DNA from: Rhyacophila brunnea
Lineage: Eukaryota; Arthropoda; Insecta; Trichoptera; Rhyacophilidae
Length of the DNA: 64,000 bases
Direction: 5' to 3'
NCBI GenBank assembly: GCA_022495005.1
Contig: JAGYXB010000966.1
Span: forward strand, 124,001-188,000
Shown here piece by piece: positions 1 to 11,890 of this stretch. The notes beneath the pieces are model-generated. The model was not told the DNA's origin, did no database searches, and was given only the letters and a program-made list of their open reading frames with translations. The stretch's first letter is position 1, and the number at the start of each line of letters is the position of its first letter. A program made the translations under genes and the position numbers.

Positions 1-474
1 AGCTAATCCACTGATTAAAGAAATAACACAATTTTTATTTTATAAATAAATGTTTCTTTACTAAATCAGGTTGTTTATTAAAGTTTTCCTTTGCCATTCC
101 CATTGACCCCGTTCCGCTGGTTTAAGACAATATTGGGATAATATTAATGGCGAGTGGATAATGAGCATTCCTATTCACCGAACCGTACTGCTAAATTGCA
201 AACACAAATTTAGGTTTTCAGTAATCTAGCATAGGGTTTAAATTATATATGAAGTCCGAAACCTTTCCTATTTACCCCGTTTTAACGTGATTTTTTAATA
301 ATTAATTATCACTGTCATTGACTAAAAATTACCCACTTAAAATACCGAAGTTAAACAACTATTAAAAATGATCACTCAAACTATACTATGTGCCATAAGC
401 TCTGGGGTAGGAAAGCATTTCCTCACAGTACCTACTGGACTAAAGTATACCGACTATTGAAAGGCATAACTGCG

Positions 475-615
475 TGAGTAACTTAGTGTGACACAGTGGC
501 GTGATACCAGTGGTTATACAGGTCCAAATCCCGTCGAGCATCGTATTTTTTTCCAATATGATTTTTTCTAATGGGTATATATCTAAGGTGTTTTCAAGTT
601 ATGTATCTAATGTAT
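475..615 (+). repeat. tRNA-derived SINE, family A, copy 1 (diverged)
   Basis: A tRNA-like head with a degenerate B box near 521-531 (GGTCCAAATCC) is followed by a T-rich stretch and the tail shared by all family A copies (…AAGGTGTTTTCAAG…). The same head-plus-tail order recurs near 10.8, 14.0, 41.0, 46.8 and 55.3 kb. The A box is not clear here. Assignment rests on the shared tail and head position. This copy is old and probably inactive. Confidence 0.5.
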
Positions 616-1879
616 TTTTTTAAATAACGTAGACATTTTTTCGAGTGTCGCACACAAATTTAAAATCGCCTTTGTCTTCCACCAACATCAATAAGAATAA
701 ATAAAGAAAAATAAGAATCTAAAAATCAACTTTTACAAAATAGTGAGAAGCTAAATAAAATGTTCTAGAATCTAGATTCTACACTACAGATAACAGTTAT
801 TTTTATAAATGGTCAATTTAATAAATATTTTCCAAAAAAGACTACGAAGGGAAAAATAAATATTACATAATCCATCATACAAAGTACATACTTTCATAAT
901 TCGTTGTTGATTAAAAATTCGTCAAAGCCATGATGAAAAAGGTAAGTTAAATATAATTCCAATGTAATTAATGGAAGACAAATTTGATTATAAACCTTTT
1001 ACGATGATTATACGTTTTTAGTTTTAATGTGGAATTACTGGACATTAGCTACCGGACATTTAAAACAAAACTGTGGATCTATGCATAATGATTAGAAATA
1101 ATATATATAGATTTTTTTGTATCTACTTGTATTATATATTTTATTGATTTAGCATATTATATAATAGTATTTCACATAAGTTTGATGCATACATGTTTTT
1201 AGTAAAGTAATCGGTCGGCCTGTTCGAATTAAGCGATAATCAGCCAATAAGGTGTAACGGCACATTTATGTACGGAGAGGTTGGTATTTAATGTTGTTTT
1301 ATATCCCTAATATGCAGGTAAGTCAAAACTGAAAGTGGACTCTACGATTTTTACGCGCATAGGTGTCTCCATTAGCGCAGCAATAAAAATCAAGCTACCT
1401 TGCTATATTCATATTTTGTTTAATATAATATAAAATAGATGATAATGCATCTTGATGAAGACATTAATATAACATAATATGTATAAATCAGTAGTGTAAA
1501 AACTTTTGCGTTTCACGCCACCCTTATTTTATCGATATTTAAAAAAAAAAAGTTTTTGTGGGGAAGGATATCAATTGGTGATGGAACGGACAATATGAGA
1601 AGTGATATCCTATCAGGTTTCGACTATGTGTATTATTTATGCGATAATAGAAGATTTATACTAAATTGAAATTTTATGATCTTATTGTATATAATATGGT
1701 CTTCTGGCAGTGCAGGCGACTCGTTTAGGTGCTGGTTCATTACTTTCAAATTACACTAACGGTTACGTGTAAATTGTACGTAAAACATTTCACCGCGGTA
1801 CAGCCGCCATGAGCTTTCTATTAGAAAGAGATGACTCTATGCGATACGGCCTCCAATTTTATTAGATTCAAAATGAACA
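616..1879. other. AT-rich stretch, nothing recognised
   Basis: No open frame above background, no RNA gene and no convincing terminal repeats were found. The region is low-complexity AT-rich DNA of the window's general type. Confidence 0.4.
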
Positions 1880-2010
1880 TTAATTCAATTTTCATGGCTG
1901 ATTTTGGGAAAATTCAAGAAGGAAAATCTAACCTAACCCAATTTAACAAATAATCCAGTTTTTCGGTTATTTTCAAAATTTGTTTGCTGCTGGCTTCCTG
2001 TAAACTATAA
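1880..2010 (+). repeat. Telomere-repeat MITE family, diverged partial copy
   Basis: A short CTAACCTAACCC tract lies next to sequence resembling the right half of the MITE at 14108-14316: both run from an 'AACAAA…TCAGTTT' type segment into TATTTTCAAAAT and then a CCGCTG/CTGCTGG…TTCCTG terminus. The left end is too diverged to place. Read as an old copy of the same family, also seen near 55.4-55.6 kb. Confidence 0.4.
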
Positions 2011-2979
2011 AGTGTAAACTGACAAGAATCGTGTTTTATTTAGACATTAGACCCAAGGAGGTTGAACGGTCTTTAATATACGGTCATATATTTCCAATAA
2101 AACATTTCACGGTGAAGTGTGATACAGCGAACTGCATATCTACGTACAAGTTTCCGGACACGGACACTAAAACCGTTCCAAACTGATTTCGTCGTGGCCG
2201 CAATGCCAGAAGAATTCGTCCTTAGCTCGACGATGCACACTGCTTAGAAATTCTTGTATAATCAAAATTGCTATAATATTTGTTACGTATAAGTAGTAAT
2301 AATGCATGTTAAGGTGAAACTTAATATAATTAAAATAAAATGAACAATATATTAATTATCTAATTCCTACTATCAATCTGGAATATGGTTACATCAATAC
2401 AATAAAGACTATGCCAGCGTTACTCTGGCATGAATCGAATTTTTCAGATTAAATAATAAGATTAAACTCTCTTCTTGTAAACTTTCTTATAATTAATTTA
2501 TAATAAGCCGGAAATCTTATTCTGATTATTAATTAAACTGTTCAATTTTCTTAGAATTTTTTACCCATTAAAGTTATATTGCTGATTGGGTATTAGTGAA
2601 AATAAATTAAACGATTTTCCAATAATTTGGAGGGAAAATTTAAAAGAAGTAATCGCTAGGGTTTTGGGGTTGTAATGGGAATTACGAACATAAATAATGT
2701 TCTAATTGATCTTTAATGTTTTTCTAGACAGTAAACGGTTTATTATTCAATTGTATGTATTGAATTGGTAATCAGTGTTTTCGTGATACGTGTAACAATA
2801 ATAAATAAAATATAATCAGTAATATAAACACATGAAAACATTCACATTCAATTAAACCTTTTGTAAAATAACCTTCATACTAAAATTTGATAGGGATTAT
2901 AATAATATTATATTAAAAAATAGTTTTGTAATCAGATCACATTGTGCTTAAAATCCGGTGTTTTTCATCCTTTGAAATA
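2011..2979. other. AT-rich stretch, nothing recognised
   Basis: No coding or RNA signal. A small 7-bp-stem hairpin (ATGCCAG…CTGGCAT) near 2411-2431 is the only local structure noted. Confidence 0.4.
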
Positions 2980-2981
2980 TA

Positions 2982-3411
2982 TGAGAGGTTCACAATAATT
3001 ATGGATCAAGTCCAATTTTCAAAAAGATTGATTTTTTTATTTCAGTGGCTAGATAAAACAGATTTCTATATTTTGTGTTAATATTACAATCGTAGCTCTA
3101 CAATTTTCCGTATAAATGGTAATACTAGTATTGATAAGACATCAAATTGAATGTGAATCATGTCCATTTTGACAGTTCTTTCAATAGTATAAAGAGGTAT
3201 TTGCTAACATTAATTTGCTAATATTAATAAAGCCTGAATTTACTTTATGTTTCGAATATGTATTTAAGTTGATCCATGTACTATCAAAATATGGTAAGTA
3301 TATACAGTGAAATCATTCCTGAATTTTACAAAAGGAGTTTTAACTTTAGGTCCAAATATCTCAGGATCGATTCTGATGGACTTGATCCGTAATCATTGTG
3401 AACCATCCACA
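2982..3411. mobile_element. TA-flanked foldback MITE (Tc1/mariner-type)
   Basis: About 33 bp at the left end (TGAGAGGTTCACAAT…, ending GATCAAGTCCA) is repeated inverted at the right end (TGGACTTGATC…GTGAACCATCCACA). Both ends abut TA (2980-2981 and 3412-3413), the target of Tc1/mariner transposases. The 430-bp interior has no coding capacity. Class is inferred from the TA only. Confidence 0.55.
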
Positions 3412-3456
3412 TATGACCCGTAGCCAAACTCATTTTACCAAACCTTCCATGTAGAC

Positions 3457-3637
3457 CATGGGTGGCCAACCTTTTCAGCAGCTGGGCCAGATTCTAAAAA
3501 TGAGATTTCCTACCGGGCCGCACAATCGATTTTTTTTCGATTTTAGCAGTAGCATTTGATATTAAAAGCTCCGCAGGCCACAAGTTTACACCCAGTGGAC
3601 CGCATGCGGCCCGCGGACCGCGGGTTGGCCGCCCATG
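3457..3637. mobile_element. Short GC-rich hAT-like MITE (CATGGGTGGCCAACC ends)
   Basis: A 181-bp element has near-perfect 15-bp inverted ends: CATGGGTGGCCAACC on the left and GGTTGGCCGCCCATG on the right. It is flanked by a perfect 8-bp direct repeat, ATGTAGAC, at 3449-3456 and 3638-3645. The ends resemble hAT termini of the C-A-G-GGGTGGCCAACC type, and 8-bp duplication is the hAT hallmark. The interior is GC-rich (GGCCGCA, GCGGCCCGCGGACCGCGG) in an AT-rich setting. An open frame crossing its right end (3556-3879) has no recognised product and is treated as chance. Confidence 0.85.
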
Positions 3638-3645
3638 ATGTAGAC

Positions 3646-4935
3646 CAAACTCTGATATCAGGTCATAACGTGGTTACGGGTAGTACGTGGCTGATCCATA
3701 ATTTCACTTTCAATATGATAAGAGACTGCACAGTCCGTCTTTTTACTTCCTCGTTACTCTTCAGGACTTTCACAATCAGTATCCACTGGAAGCATCTGTT
3801 CTCAAAGTATACGGTTGCTTATAACCTTCGTATGCAGACCGTCAAAATGCAGGTGTCAAACAGGTGGGACTTGGTTTAAGCCTGGCACAGTCATGAATCA
3901 CAGACATTTCACATCGATATGAAATTAAAATTTATTTATTTACATAAAAAGAACTTTATAAATTATAAATTCAAGATGTTCACAACATGACATTTAAAAA
4001 CAAAGAAATAAACGCAGTATTAGAAAAACATAACGACTAAATACAAAAATTATAAAGTTGATACGTTAAAGTACGTCGCATGAACTATGAATACCCTATT
4101 TTACTAATTTACAAAACAACGTCCACTTATACTCATCATAATAATATATTAAAATCCGAATCAATTTAGTTGAACATTTTTATTGTCCTCCCAATTAGAA
4201 TCACCAATGGCAGATTAGTTTTGCTCTATGCGAGAACAAACAATTATTGATGCTCCCGATTTCTAAGACAATAAATTTATCAGGGACACACTGGCCAATA
4301 CTACCAAGGATGGCAGAGTTCTCATGTACAGCGCGTATAAGTCGGAAAACATACGTGGCTAAATATAGATCTTAATAAATACTCTAGCGTTTAAACTACA
4401 GTATGTAAGCATACTTAAGTGAAACTCAGTAGGATAACAGATAATAGAGTTAAATGTTGCTATAGACATTTCCATTCGTGTAAAGAGCTTTCTTTGTTAT
4501 GTTATTATAATATACATACCATATATATATATATAGAATTAGGCACAATATGTGGACATCTACATATTAATATTGTAACGAGTCTTGTGTGTTAACACAG
4601 TTATTATTAAAAATAGAAAAAAACGCAAAAAGGTTTCTTATAATAAATGATGTGTCAGTTTACCTTCTTGGCCGCTGTCGCCTCGATGTGACATTTTTGA
4701 ATTACTATTCATTGCCAGTAATATATTTATTGCTTCTCGCCAGGAAGGGTTTTTATATGTTTTTATATTTCTTTCAGAATCTGCTGAAATCTTATTAACC
4801 ACTAAGGGCTAGAATATATTTTTTACAATTTTATCTTATGAACTACAATCCTTCGATTTGAGACACGATAACGTCTTATCTTATGTTAACATAATCATCG
4901 GTAGGTCATTTTAAATATGTAGCTATATGAATATG
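3646..4935. other. AT-rich stretch, nothing recognised
   Basis: No supported gene or mobile element. A short (AT)n tract near 4521-4536 was noted. Confidence 0.4.
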
Positions 4936-4943
4936 TATAATGG

Positions 4944-5509
4944 CAGTGGCAAAGGGTGGAAGTAAGCTGTTTAGATCCGCCATAAATAGTGCACATTAAA
5001 CTTTTTCAGGTATACGTATTTGTTTTCATTGAAAGTAGACTACAATTTATAGATGGTGTTGGTTAGTTTTTAAAATTCAATTAAACCCTGTGAAACCAAG
5101 CCATAATAGATAATAGTCAAAAAATACTCGTCTATCTATAAAATATCTAAGATTATGCAATTAATTCCTACATATCTTTAAATATTTATGGATAGACTAA
5201 TATGTTATATCTATTATAGTTTGGTTTAGGCAGGGTTTAATGAATTAAAAAAAATGAATCAACAATATGGGTAATATGTTATCTTAATCCAACGAAAACA
5301 AATAAGTTTGAATGAAAAAGTGTGCACAATTTTGTCGTAGCACCCAAAATATACCAAAACTATTATGGTTTTGTTTAGGCAGGGAACTAACCAATATCAT
5401 ATGTGAGTTGTAGTCTTAGTTCAATAAAAACAAATACGTATGGCTAGCACAGTTAAATGTGCACTATTTATGAAGGATCTTAACAGCCTACATTCACCCT
5501 TCGCTACTG
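4944..5509. mobile_element. hAT-like element, CAGTGGC family, copy 1
   Basis: The 566-bp element starts CAGTGGCAAAGGGTGG and ends CCCTTCGCTACTG. Subterminal inverted similarity extends beyond 60 bp and includes an AAATAGTGCAC block at both ends. The flanks TATAATGG (4936-4943) and AATAATGG (5510-5517) match at 7 of 8 bases, consistent with a hAT target duplication. The interior repeats GGGTTTAAT / ATTAAACCCTG and ATAAAATATCTAA motifs in both orientations. No transposase coding. An intact relative lies at 31262-31939 and a truncated one at 17722. Confidence 0.8.
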
Positions 5510-5670
5510 AATAATGGGTTGCAAAGTCATAGGGGTACTATTAAATTAAATAAGATCAACGTTTACGGCATTTTATATCATTTTATTTATATCACGTTCA
5601 GCTGCGCTAAGTGGCACCTTCTCGAATTTCTTAGATTATCCAATGTTTAATTGGGTTTAATTTAAACATA

Positions 5671-6094
5671 TGAATACGTGTATTAAATAAGGCTCTAAGT
5701 ACCAAAAAGTAGTATTGCCTGTAGTTACAAAATACCGAGTCATTGCAGTAAAATTTCATGAAGCAGACCTTTTGAAAAATGAAGTTTTACAGTGTGAAGC
5801 AATCACGGCAGCTTCTATAATTTTAGGTATTAAGAACTCGTGTCAACACACCGTCATCAGCTATTTATATTGAATGCCGTTGTCCACTGCAGTGCTGCTT
5901 ACACCATTATAAATAAAACACGCCAACGGACTTACAACGTCGACAGGTTTAATTATTTTGCTGTATTTTTTTGACTTGCTTGAGGCACTTAGACTATAGT
6001 TGAAGTTATTGGCGTTGGTATGTAGAACATTTTTCTATAAAAATGTCAGTTTTATTATTTTGGTACTTAGCGCCTTAATTAATACACGTATTCA
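5671..6094. mobile_element. TA-flanked foldback MITE
   Basis: The left arm begins TGAATACGTGTATTAAATAA and continues through GGC-CTAAGTACCAAAA. The right arm is its inverse with few mismatches. Both ends abut TA (5669-5670, 6095-6096). Arms are about 38 bp and the unit about 424 bp. Likely a non-autonomous Tc1/mariner-type element. No coding. Confidence 0.6.
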
Positions 6095-6423
6095 TATTAT
6101 TTCTAACGATATTTGCGGCTTGGGCACACAGCTTTTGGCATTTATTTATTAGGTATACTCACATATTGTGAGATAAGTAATAATTGGTACTATTTCAGGA
6201 ATAACTCATCAAAACACTACAATAATAATTGTAAAATTCGTTTAGATAGAATGTACCCTATGAGCAGCGTAAATTGGCAGGCTGGCGCATCTGGTGCTTA
6301 CTCCCCACAACCCTCCATACTCCCCTACAAGAGTCTCATATTACAAATACATCAGCGTCCGTTACCGGACTATCCGATAAATAACGCATCACCTATGTTT
6401 TTCGATCAGTGTATTGTGTGATA

Positions 6424-7718
6424 CGAGGGTGGGTCAATAAGTCCTTAGAAAAGCCGACAGGTGGCGCGACTAGTACTGTAAGCGGTTTTGTTTTCATGCA
6501 GCGGCACTACCGATTCAGTATGCTGCGAAGTTTCAATCAGATTGGTCGGGTTGTTGTGTGTTTCTCGTACATTTAAAAAAATGCTTGTGGAAAATGGAAA
6601 AATGGAAAATGGAGAAAATTGAGTTTAGAGCTGTTATTAAACATTTTAATATAAAAAGGTTAACAGCAAAGGAAATAAAAAATGAGTTGGATTTAGTTCA
6701 CGGCATATCTGCTCCTTCACTTGCAACTATTTATAACTGGTTAAATGAATTTAAACGTGGTCGTACATCAACAAAGGATGAACCACGCTCAGGACGTCCT
6801 GTAGAGGTGACTACACCAGAAATGATCAATAAAATCCACGATATGGTGTTAAGTGACCGAAATTAAAGTTGAGTGAGATAATTGAGGTTACAGGGATCTC
6901 AAAAGGTAGCGTCATTTTTATTTTACATGACAAATTGGGCATGAAAAAAGTTTCTGCAAGATGGGTGCCGCGTTTGCTCACAGTCGACAATAAACGCAAT
7001 AGGGTGGTGGCCTCTAAAGTCCTGTTGTCGCTCATACAACGCAATCCGGATGAATTTTTTCGTCGCTTTGTGACTGTAGATGAAACATGGATGCACCACT
7101 ATACTCCCGAGACGAAAGAACAGTCAAAGCAGTGGATTGCGAATGCAAACCATGTCCAAAGAAGGCGAAAACCGTAAAATCAGCTGGTAAGGTTATGGCT
7201 ACTGTATTTTGGGATGCACGTGGAATTATTTTCGTTGACTATTTGGAAAAGGAAAAACAATAACAGGGGATTATTATGCATCTTTATTGGACCAGCTAAA
7301 AAACAAAATTGAAGAAAAACGGCCTCATTTAAACGGGAAAAAATCCTCTTTCATCAGGACAATGCCCGTGTTCACACATGTTTACGATCAATGGCTAAAA
7401 TTGAAGAATTGAAGTTCGAATTGGTCGACCACCCACCGTATTCACCAGATTTAGCCCCCAGTGACTTTTTCCTTTTCCCAAACTTAAAAAATGGCTAAGT
7501 GGACAACGTTTTTTTTCAAATGAAGAAGTCATCAATCGGACAAATGCTTATTTTGAGGACCTTCCGAAAACTTATTTTTCTGACGGTTTAAAAAAAATTG
7601 AGAAACGTCTAACCAAGTGTATTGAGCTCCAAGGAGATTATGTTGAGAAATAAAAAAAAAATGCAAAAATAAAAACTGTTTTAATGCTTTTTTCTAAGGA
7701 ATTATTGACCCACCCTCG
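6424..7718 (+). mobile_element. mariner transposon copy 1 (decayed)
   Basis: A 1295-bp element has inverted ends CGAGGGTGGGTCAATAA… and …TTATTGACCCACCCTCG, with TA duplications at 6422-6423 and 7719-7720. Size, ends and target match mariner. It encodes one transposase reading frame, now broken. The copy at 32188 is nearly identical throughout, so both derive from a fairly recent burst. Confidence 0.95.
6594..7652 (+). pseudogene. mariner transposase, frameshifted
   Basis: The enzyme cuts and pastes the element at TA sites. The likely start is the ATG at 6594, since upstream residues lack family character. The N-terminal region carries a helix-turn-helix-like segment (TIYNWLNEFKRGRTS) and then a GRPVEVTTPE linker. 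The catalytic triad is readable across frames: VDETW (first Asp), then FHQDNARVH (second Asp), then YSPDLAPSDFF, with 34 residues to the APSD Asp, i.e. DD34D. Breaks: a missing base near 6863 relative to copy 2, a frame change near the end of the 6869-7177 frame, and another base lost near 7250. It cannot make an intact enzyme. Confidence 0.92.
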
Positions 7719-7801
7719 TACTATACTTTTTGTAGTCGCTGAGTTAAGGCTGTTTAAAATCTCCTATAATTTCGTGACACTGCATCACCATTAGTGGCAT
7801 C

Positions 7802-8450
7802 TAGGGATTCCAATGGCGGGATCCCGAACTATTTTCGATACTTATGAATCCCGGGATTGGTAAACATAATCCCGAAACATTCAGGATTGAGTTTTTTTTA
7901 TCAATTTTTAGGGAAAATAAAATAAAAACGAAATAATAACAGAAAAGATACTTTTAATAACATACAAATACATTCGAAATAAACTGAGTTTAAATGAAGT
8001 TTAATTTATTACCCATGTGTTGTCAATTCATTTTATTTTTTCACATAAATTAATAAAAATGAAAAGGATTGGAAAAACAATGCTTCGTACTTTTAACAAA
8101 GTGATTCCACCATGTTTTTAAATGCATTTGTCATTTTTTTTATTTTAATTTTAATTGAATTTGTATTTGTTATACTTTCACATTATTATTTATACATATT
8201 ACAATATTATTTACTCCATTAAACCTATGTATTTCCAAGATTGAACGTACACAATATTAACAATAAATGTTTTTAATAGTATAAATTATATTAAATTTAT
8301 TTTTGACCCATTTTATCAACGTTATTTGTATATATAGAAATGTTATATTAACTATTGAAAAAATGCCAAACCCGGGACCAGTCCTTGGATCGTCAAATTG
8401 TAATCCCGAAATCCCGGGATCAAGATTTTAGCTCGGGATTGGATTCACTA
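7802..8450. mobile_element. hAT-like relic, CCCGGGAT family, copy 1
   Basis: The element runs from TAGGGATTCC to GGATTCACTA and is flanked by GTGGCATC (7794-7801) and TTGGCATC (8451-8458), 7 of 8 identical. Both subterminal regions are packed with ATCCCGGGAT-type palindromes in either orientation. On the minus strand near 8085-8120 a short peptide, WWNHFVK, can be read. It resembles the W-x-x-F start of a BED zinc finger, the usual N-terminal domain of hAT transposases. A longer relative lies at 62447-63182. 649 bp, non-autonomous. Confidence 0.75.
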
Positions 8451-8652
8451 TTGGCATCCCCATATGAAACCGATTTTTATGACGTAGTGCACGTTAAATG
8501 CATATTATTTTTGTCGTTTATAAGGTTAGTGAAGAAAGGTTATTTTTCTCATTTACTGTTCTGATAGTCATGGTAGATTAAATGGATACATTCGTTTTGA
8601 TAAAACGTCACGATTTATGAAGGATTTTAATATTACTTTGATTGAAGCACAA

Positions 8653-8671
8653 GCCTTCGTGGCGCAATGGC

Positions 8672-8707
<36 letters not shown>

Positions 8708-8724
8708 GAGCCCACCCGGGGGCG
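8653..8724 (+). tRNA. tRNA-Asn (anticodon GTT), copy 1
   Basis: A 72-nt cloverleaf folds fully: acceptor GCCTTCG/CGGGGGC (two G-T pairs), D stem GCGC/GCGC, anticodon stem TTCGG/CCGAA with loop CTGTTAA giving anticodon GTT (decodes AAC and AAT), variable AGGTT, T stem GGTGG/CCACC with loop TTCGAGC, discriminator G. There is no intron. A T run shortly downstream (about 8737-8741) can stop RNA polymerase III. An identical gene lies at 24388-24459 with unrelated flanks. The D loop is short compared with the insect tRNA-Asn I recall. Confidence 0.93.
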
Positions 8725-8741
8725 ATTCTTATGGAATTTTT

Positions 8742-9449
8742 GTTAAAAAATATATTACTGATATAATACGTTGATATATGTTAAACATCGTCAGCGATGA
8801 ACGAGTGGTATAGTGCACACTTTTGAATCAATCGAAAACATGGGTCTAATAAGTTGAGAAAATGGCAAAATCCATCTCTTCGGGACGGGACATGGCCAGT
8901 TCACATCGGATTCTATTTTAATAGAAAAACTACATATCCTGGGTCAGTCAGTCTTATTTTTATGAAATGTTATCATCAAAAATCAACAATTGAAGGGTTT
9001 TAAATTTTACCATGATTGTTATTGCAGAAAATGGCATATATAAGAATGTACTTACATATTATGCAGAAGTATGTTGGTAGCAAGTAAGTAAGTAGTCAGA
9101 AGTATGTATTTTTATGCATTTGATGGTAGATCTTTTGACCTATTGGGTCACCTAATTGATAAGTCAAATTATACGCCGACAAACACACATCGAAATAATA
9201 CAGTTCTTAAACTGGCAACAAGTAATATTATTATTATGATATGTTTTCACACAGTTTAAAACACAACAATCTTTTTTACTCGACATTCTTACATCGGACA
9301 GTATCTAAATTTTAATACATTATCTCTTGGGAATGGTCAACAAACCCGAATCGTCAAGGAAAGAAGGAGGAGTACACGCAGTTATCACGCAAAAAAACAT
9401 GACTATTACAAAGAATCGTAATAGCCTCAAACATTATAGTTTAAAATAG
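8742..9449. other. Intergenic stretch, nothing recognised
   Basis: No coding, RNA or clear transposon signal between the tRNA and the THAP-exon transposon. Confidence 0.4.
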
Positions 9450-9457
9450 GTAGTGTA

Positions 9458-10114
9458 CAAGGCCTGAACAAAAACGATGCATGAGTGCGAGTGAGAAAGT
9501 ATTCGGCACCCTTACGATCTCTTTGACACGCGCTAGAGTAAGATAAAAAGGTCTACATTTGTGTAAGCTATTTTCCAAAAATATCGCCATCAAATCGGGG
9601 CAAAACGCTTCACACAGCGTCGATAACTTGCGAGCTCGTGTTGCTAAAATTGATATTTTTGTGTTAAACATAAAGTCAGTGGTAAATATTTTTAGTTAAC
9701 TAAGTATAAAAGATGGTTCTGTGTATTAAAATGTGGTAGCCGTACTAATAAGCAAGAAGATGGTATTACGTTTCATAGGTAAGTTGATACATGTTCGTGA
9801 TAATTTATTTGTATTTTATTATATATTTTAATATCAGTGATCTAGTGTTTCTTTAAAATAACTTAAATTATGGATATCTTTGCCTAATGGTTGCATTTTG
9901 ACCGCTTAAAAATACTATATTACGTAAAAAAATAGAAAATTATATTTTAATTCTGAGCGTCTAGTGCTAGCACTTTGGGCGAGCAGTAGCGAAATGGTCT
10001 ATAGTCTCGAACATTTGTAGACGAATGCGTTCGCTCGCCCACAAACCAAACGCAAGGCACGCGGCTTCATTTAGCAATGCAACGGGTGGCATCTAGATGT
10101 ATCTATAGTCTAAG
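9458..10114 (+). mobile_element. THAP-exon transposon, copy 1 (P-element-like?)
   Basis: Start CAAGGCCTGAACAAAAACG and end GTCTAAG are shared with the copy at 20810-22618. The flanks GTAGTGTA (9450-9457) and GTATTGTA (10115-10122) agree at 7 of 8 bases. The inverted ends are weak. An internal inverted pair, GGGCGAGC…GCTCGCCC, lies near 9977-10040. The element carries a first exon coding a THAP-type N-terminus followed by a GTAAGT splice donor (see pseudogene entry). THAP plus 8-bp duplication suggests the P superfamily, but no catalytic region is present. Confidence 0.65.
9713..9777 (+). pseudogene. THAP-domain first exon, frameshifted
   Basis: The ATG at 9713 begins MVLC, then a small deletion relative to the 21064 copy breaks the frame. 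The remainder, read in the other frame, gives KCGSRTNKQEDGITFHR. THAP fingers (C2CH, DNA-binding; found in P-element transposases and host proteins) begin M-V/P-x-x-C…C-x-N/S-R…FHR/KFP. The exon stops at a GTAAGT donor, so the rest of the finger would be on a later exon that is absent here. Confidence 0.6.
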
Positions 10115-10323
10115 GTATTGTATATTTTTAAACGTGCGTAGTGAAATCATTTGTATTATTATTTTTGATTGGCTTAATCCGATTAAAAATCCGAATCCCT
10201 CAAATATAGATAGATAGCCCTAGAAACAGATTTTAATCCGAGTGATGGTATGTTATACCGTATTTAAAATATTAAAAAAAATAATGTGGTTACCTTCAGA
10301 ACCAGATATACACTTGAAGGGGT

Positions 10324-10619
10324 CCTGTGCAACTATTCTATACACAAGGCTCGTTGGGGGGTATCAAGGGTAGTTGATCATACGTATGTATTGAGCCAGT
10401 AAATTATCACAATAAGTTAACCGTCTGAACTGTCAAAAAGAGCTAATTATTTTAACAGCACCTTTATTTGCTGTGTTAACTTTTAGAGCGAGATTTATGT
10501 TGTCAGTTTAAGTGGCTAACTTATTGTAACAATTATTATAATACCTCAATACATAAATATGATAAACCACCCTTGATAGTCGCCGATATCAGCTTTGTGT
10601 ATAGAATAGATGCCCTGGG
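10324..10619. mobile_element. Foldback MITE, about 100-bp arms
   Basis: The left arm holds CTATTCTATACACAA, TATCAAGGGT and ACAATAAGTTA. The right arm holds the same blocks inverted and in mirrored order. The unit is about 300 bp. The ends look like CTGTGCA / CAGGGCA on their own strands. I could not place a target duplication, so the class is open. Confidence 0.5.
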
Positions 10620-10779
10620 CTAATATTTATTGGGGCCCCAAAACCCAATTTATTAAAACGCAATTTTACTTTATAAGTATATAAATTGGAAACACCTCGA
10701 AAACATACCCTTTAGATAAAATCTAGAAAAAGAACGCTTCAGCTGAATTACTATTAATTCATTTACTCGTAATTAAGTA

Positions 10780-10910
10780 GAATGCCGGTAGCTAAATTGG
10801 TAAATTAGATTGGCGGAATCCGACGGACGCAGGTTAGAGTCCAGGTCAGAGTATTTTTGTTTTTTAATATAATATGCTCTGAGGTGTTTCCAAATTATGT
10901 ATATTTAATA
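10780..10910 (+). repeat. tRNA-derived SINE, family A, copy 2
   Basis: The tRNA-like head contains TAGCTAAATTGG (A-box-like) and GGTTAGAGTCC at 10832-10842 (B box, one change from consensus). The T-rich spacer and the GAGGTGTTTCCAAATTATG tail match the other family A copies. Old copy. A small open frame over its tail is not a gene. Confidence 0.6.
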
Positions 10911-11420
10911 AAGAAAGTGATATTCTCAAATATTGTGAATTACTTGTTGAATATATATATTTTTTATATAATATATTTTATCAATCGTACATTTTATTAC
11001 GCATGTTCAACTCGTAAAAATAACAACTGCATGCAACATGAATATTATATTATATTTTAATTATTCACGCACAACATGATGTACCTATGCATTTAACTGC
11101 TTATATTAACGGCATTATTTCAGTTTATTTATCAAGGATCGTAACCCTTACTAATCCAGAATACTGAGCTATAGCTCCTTTAGCCATATGGTAGATCAGG
11201 CCCTGGTTACCTAAATAAAAGTTTTTGGTATCGATTTATTAATTAGATGATTTTTCACGACGTTGAGATGTATAATAAGTAGGTAGGTACGTACCGATGT
11301 ATTATTTCACGAAAAGTATTCAACGTTGTCTTTTCATGAAAAGATAATAAGATAATAAAAATAACTCATTAATCATCTGTTATTATTACAATAATGTTGA
11401 GAAACACGGAATTTAATTTT

Positions 11421-11890
11421 AAATACAAGATAAAAAGAAGTTTTTTATATACAACGTTTTTAAATTTTCTGTTGAATTATTATGCTCAATATGCTCAAAC
11501 TTGTACTTGGTATGAAGTAAATAAAAAACAAACAAACAAACAAATATAGAATACTGAAATGTCATTTTGATTTCCATAGTAACGCACGTATATATTAATA
11601 ATTTAGTTGCTAGGACCACCCCCTTAGCAACCGATATTAGTCTTTTACTTTTTACGGATTTTCTGAAATAACTTTCCATACAAAACAGAATTAACTGAAA
11701 ATGAAATCAATTCTGCTTAAAATGGCTAATAGTATTAAAACAATGCATTGGCATCGTGTTCTGATATATTCTAAAAGTTTCAAATGTCTAGCTAGTCGGA
11801 AAGTTAGTTAAAAATAGATTGCAAGATTTGTACTGTAAAAACAACCACCGGACAAACAAGAATACGAGCTAATAATAACGTTGTAAAATA
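11421..11890 (-). repeat. Dispersed repeat family R, copy 1
   Basis: About 450 bp recurs in opposite orientation at 33965-34712 (split) and 41940-42293, with a fragment near 58668-58735. Shared landmarks on the minus strand in order: TTGTCCGGTGGTTGTTT, ACAAATCTTGCAA, CCGACTAGCTAGAC, AGAATATATCAGAACAC, GTGCGTTACTATGGAAATC, ACAGAAAATTTAAAAAC. No coding. It lies next to the family Q repeat in one locus, so it may be part of a Helitron-like family, but no terminus was found here. Confidence 0.6.

Noticed and set aside
3556..3879. 107-codon plus-strand frame
   Set aside because: Starts inside the 3457-3637 MITE and runs out through its target duplication. No recognisable domain.
6113..6421. 102-codon frame just upstream of mariner copy 1
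   Set aside because: Ends at the mariner boundary and has no motif. Overlap with the right flank of a TA-MITE makes it likely chance.
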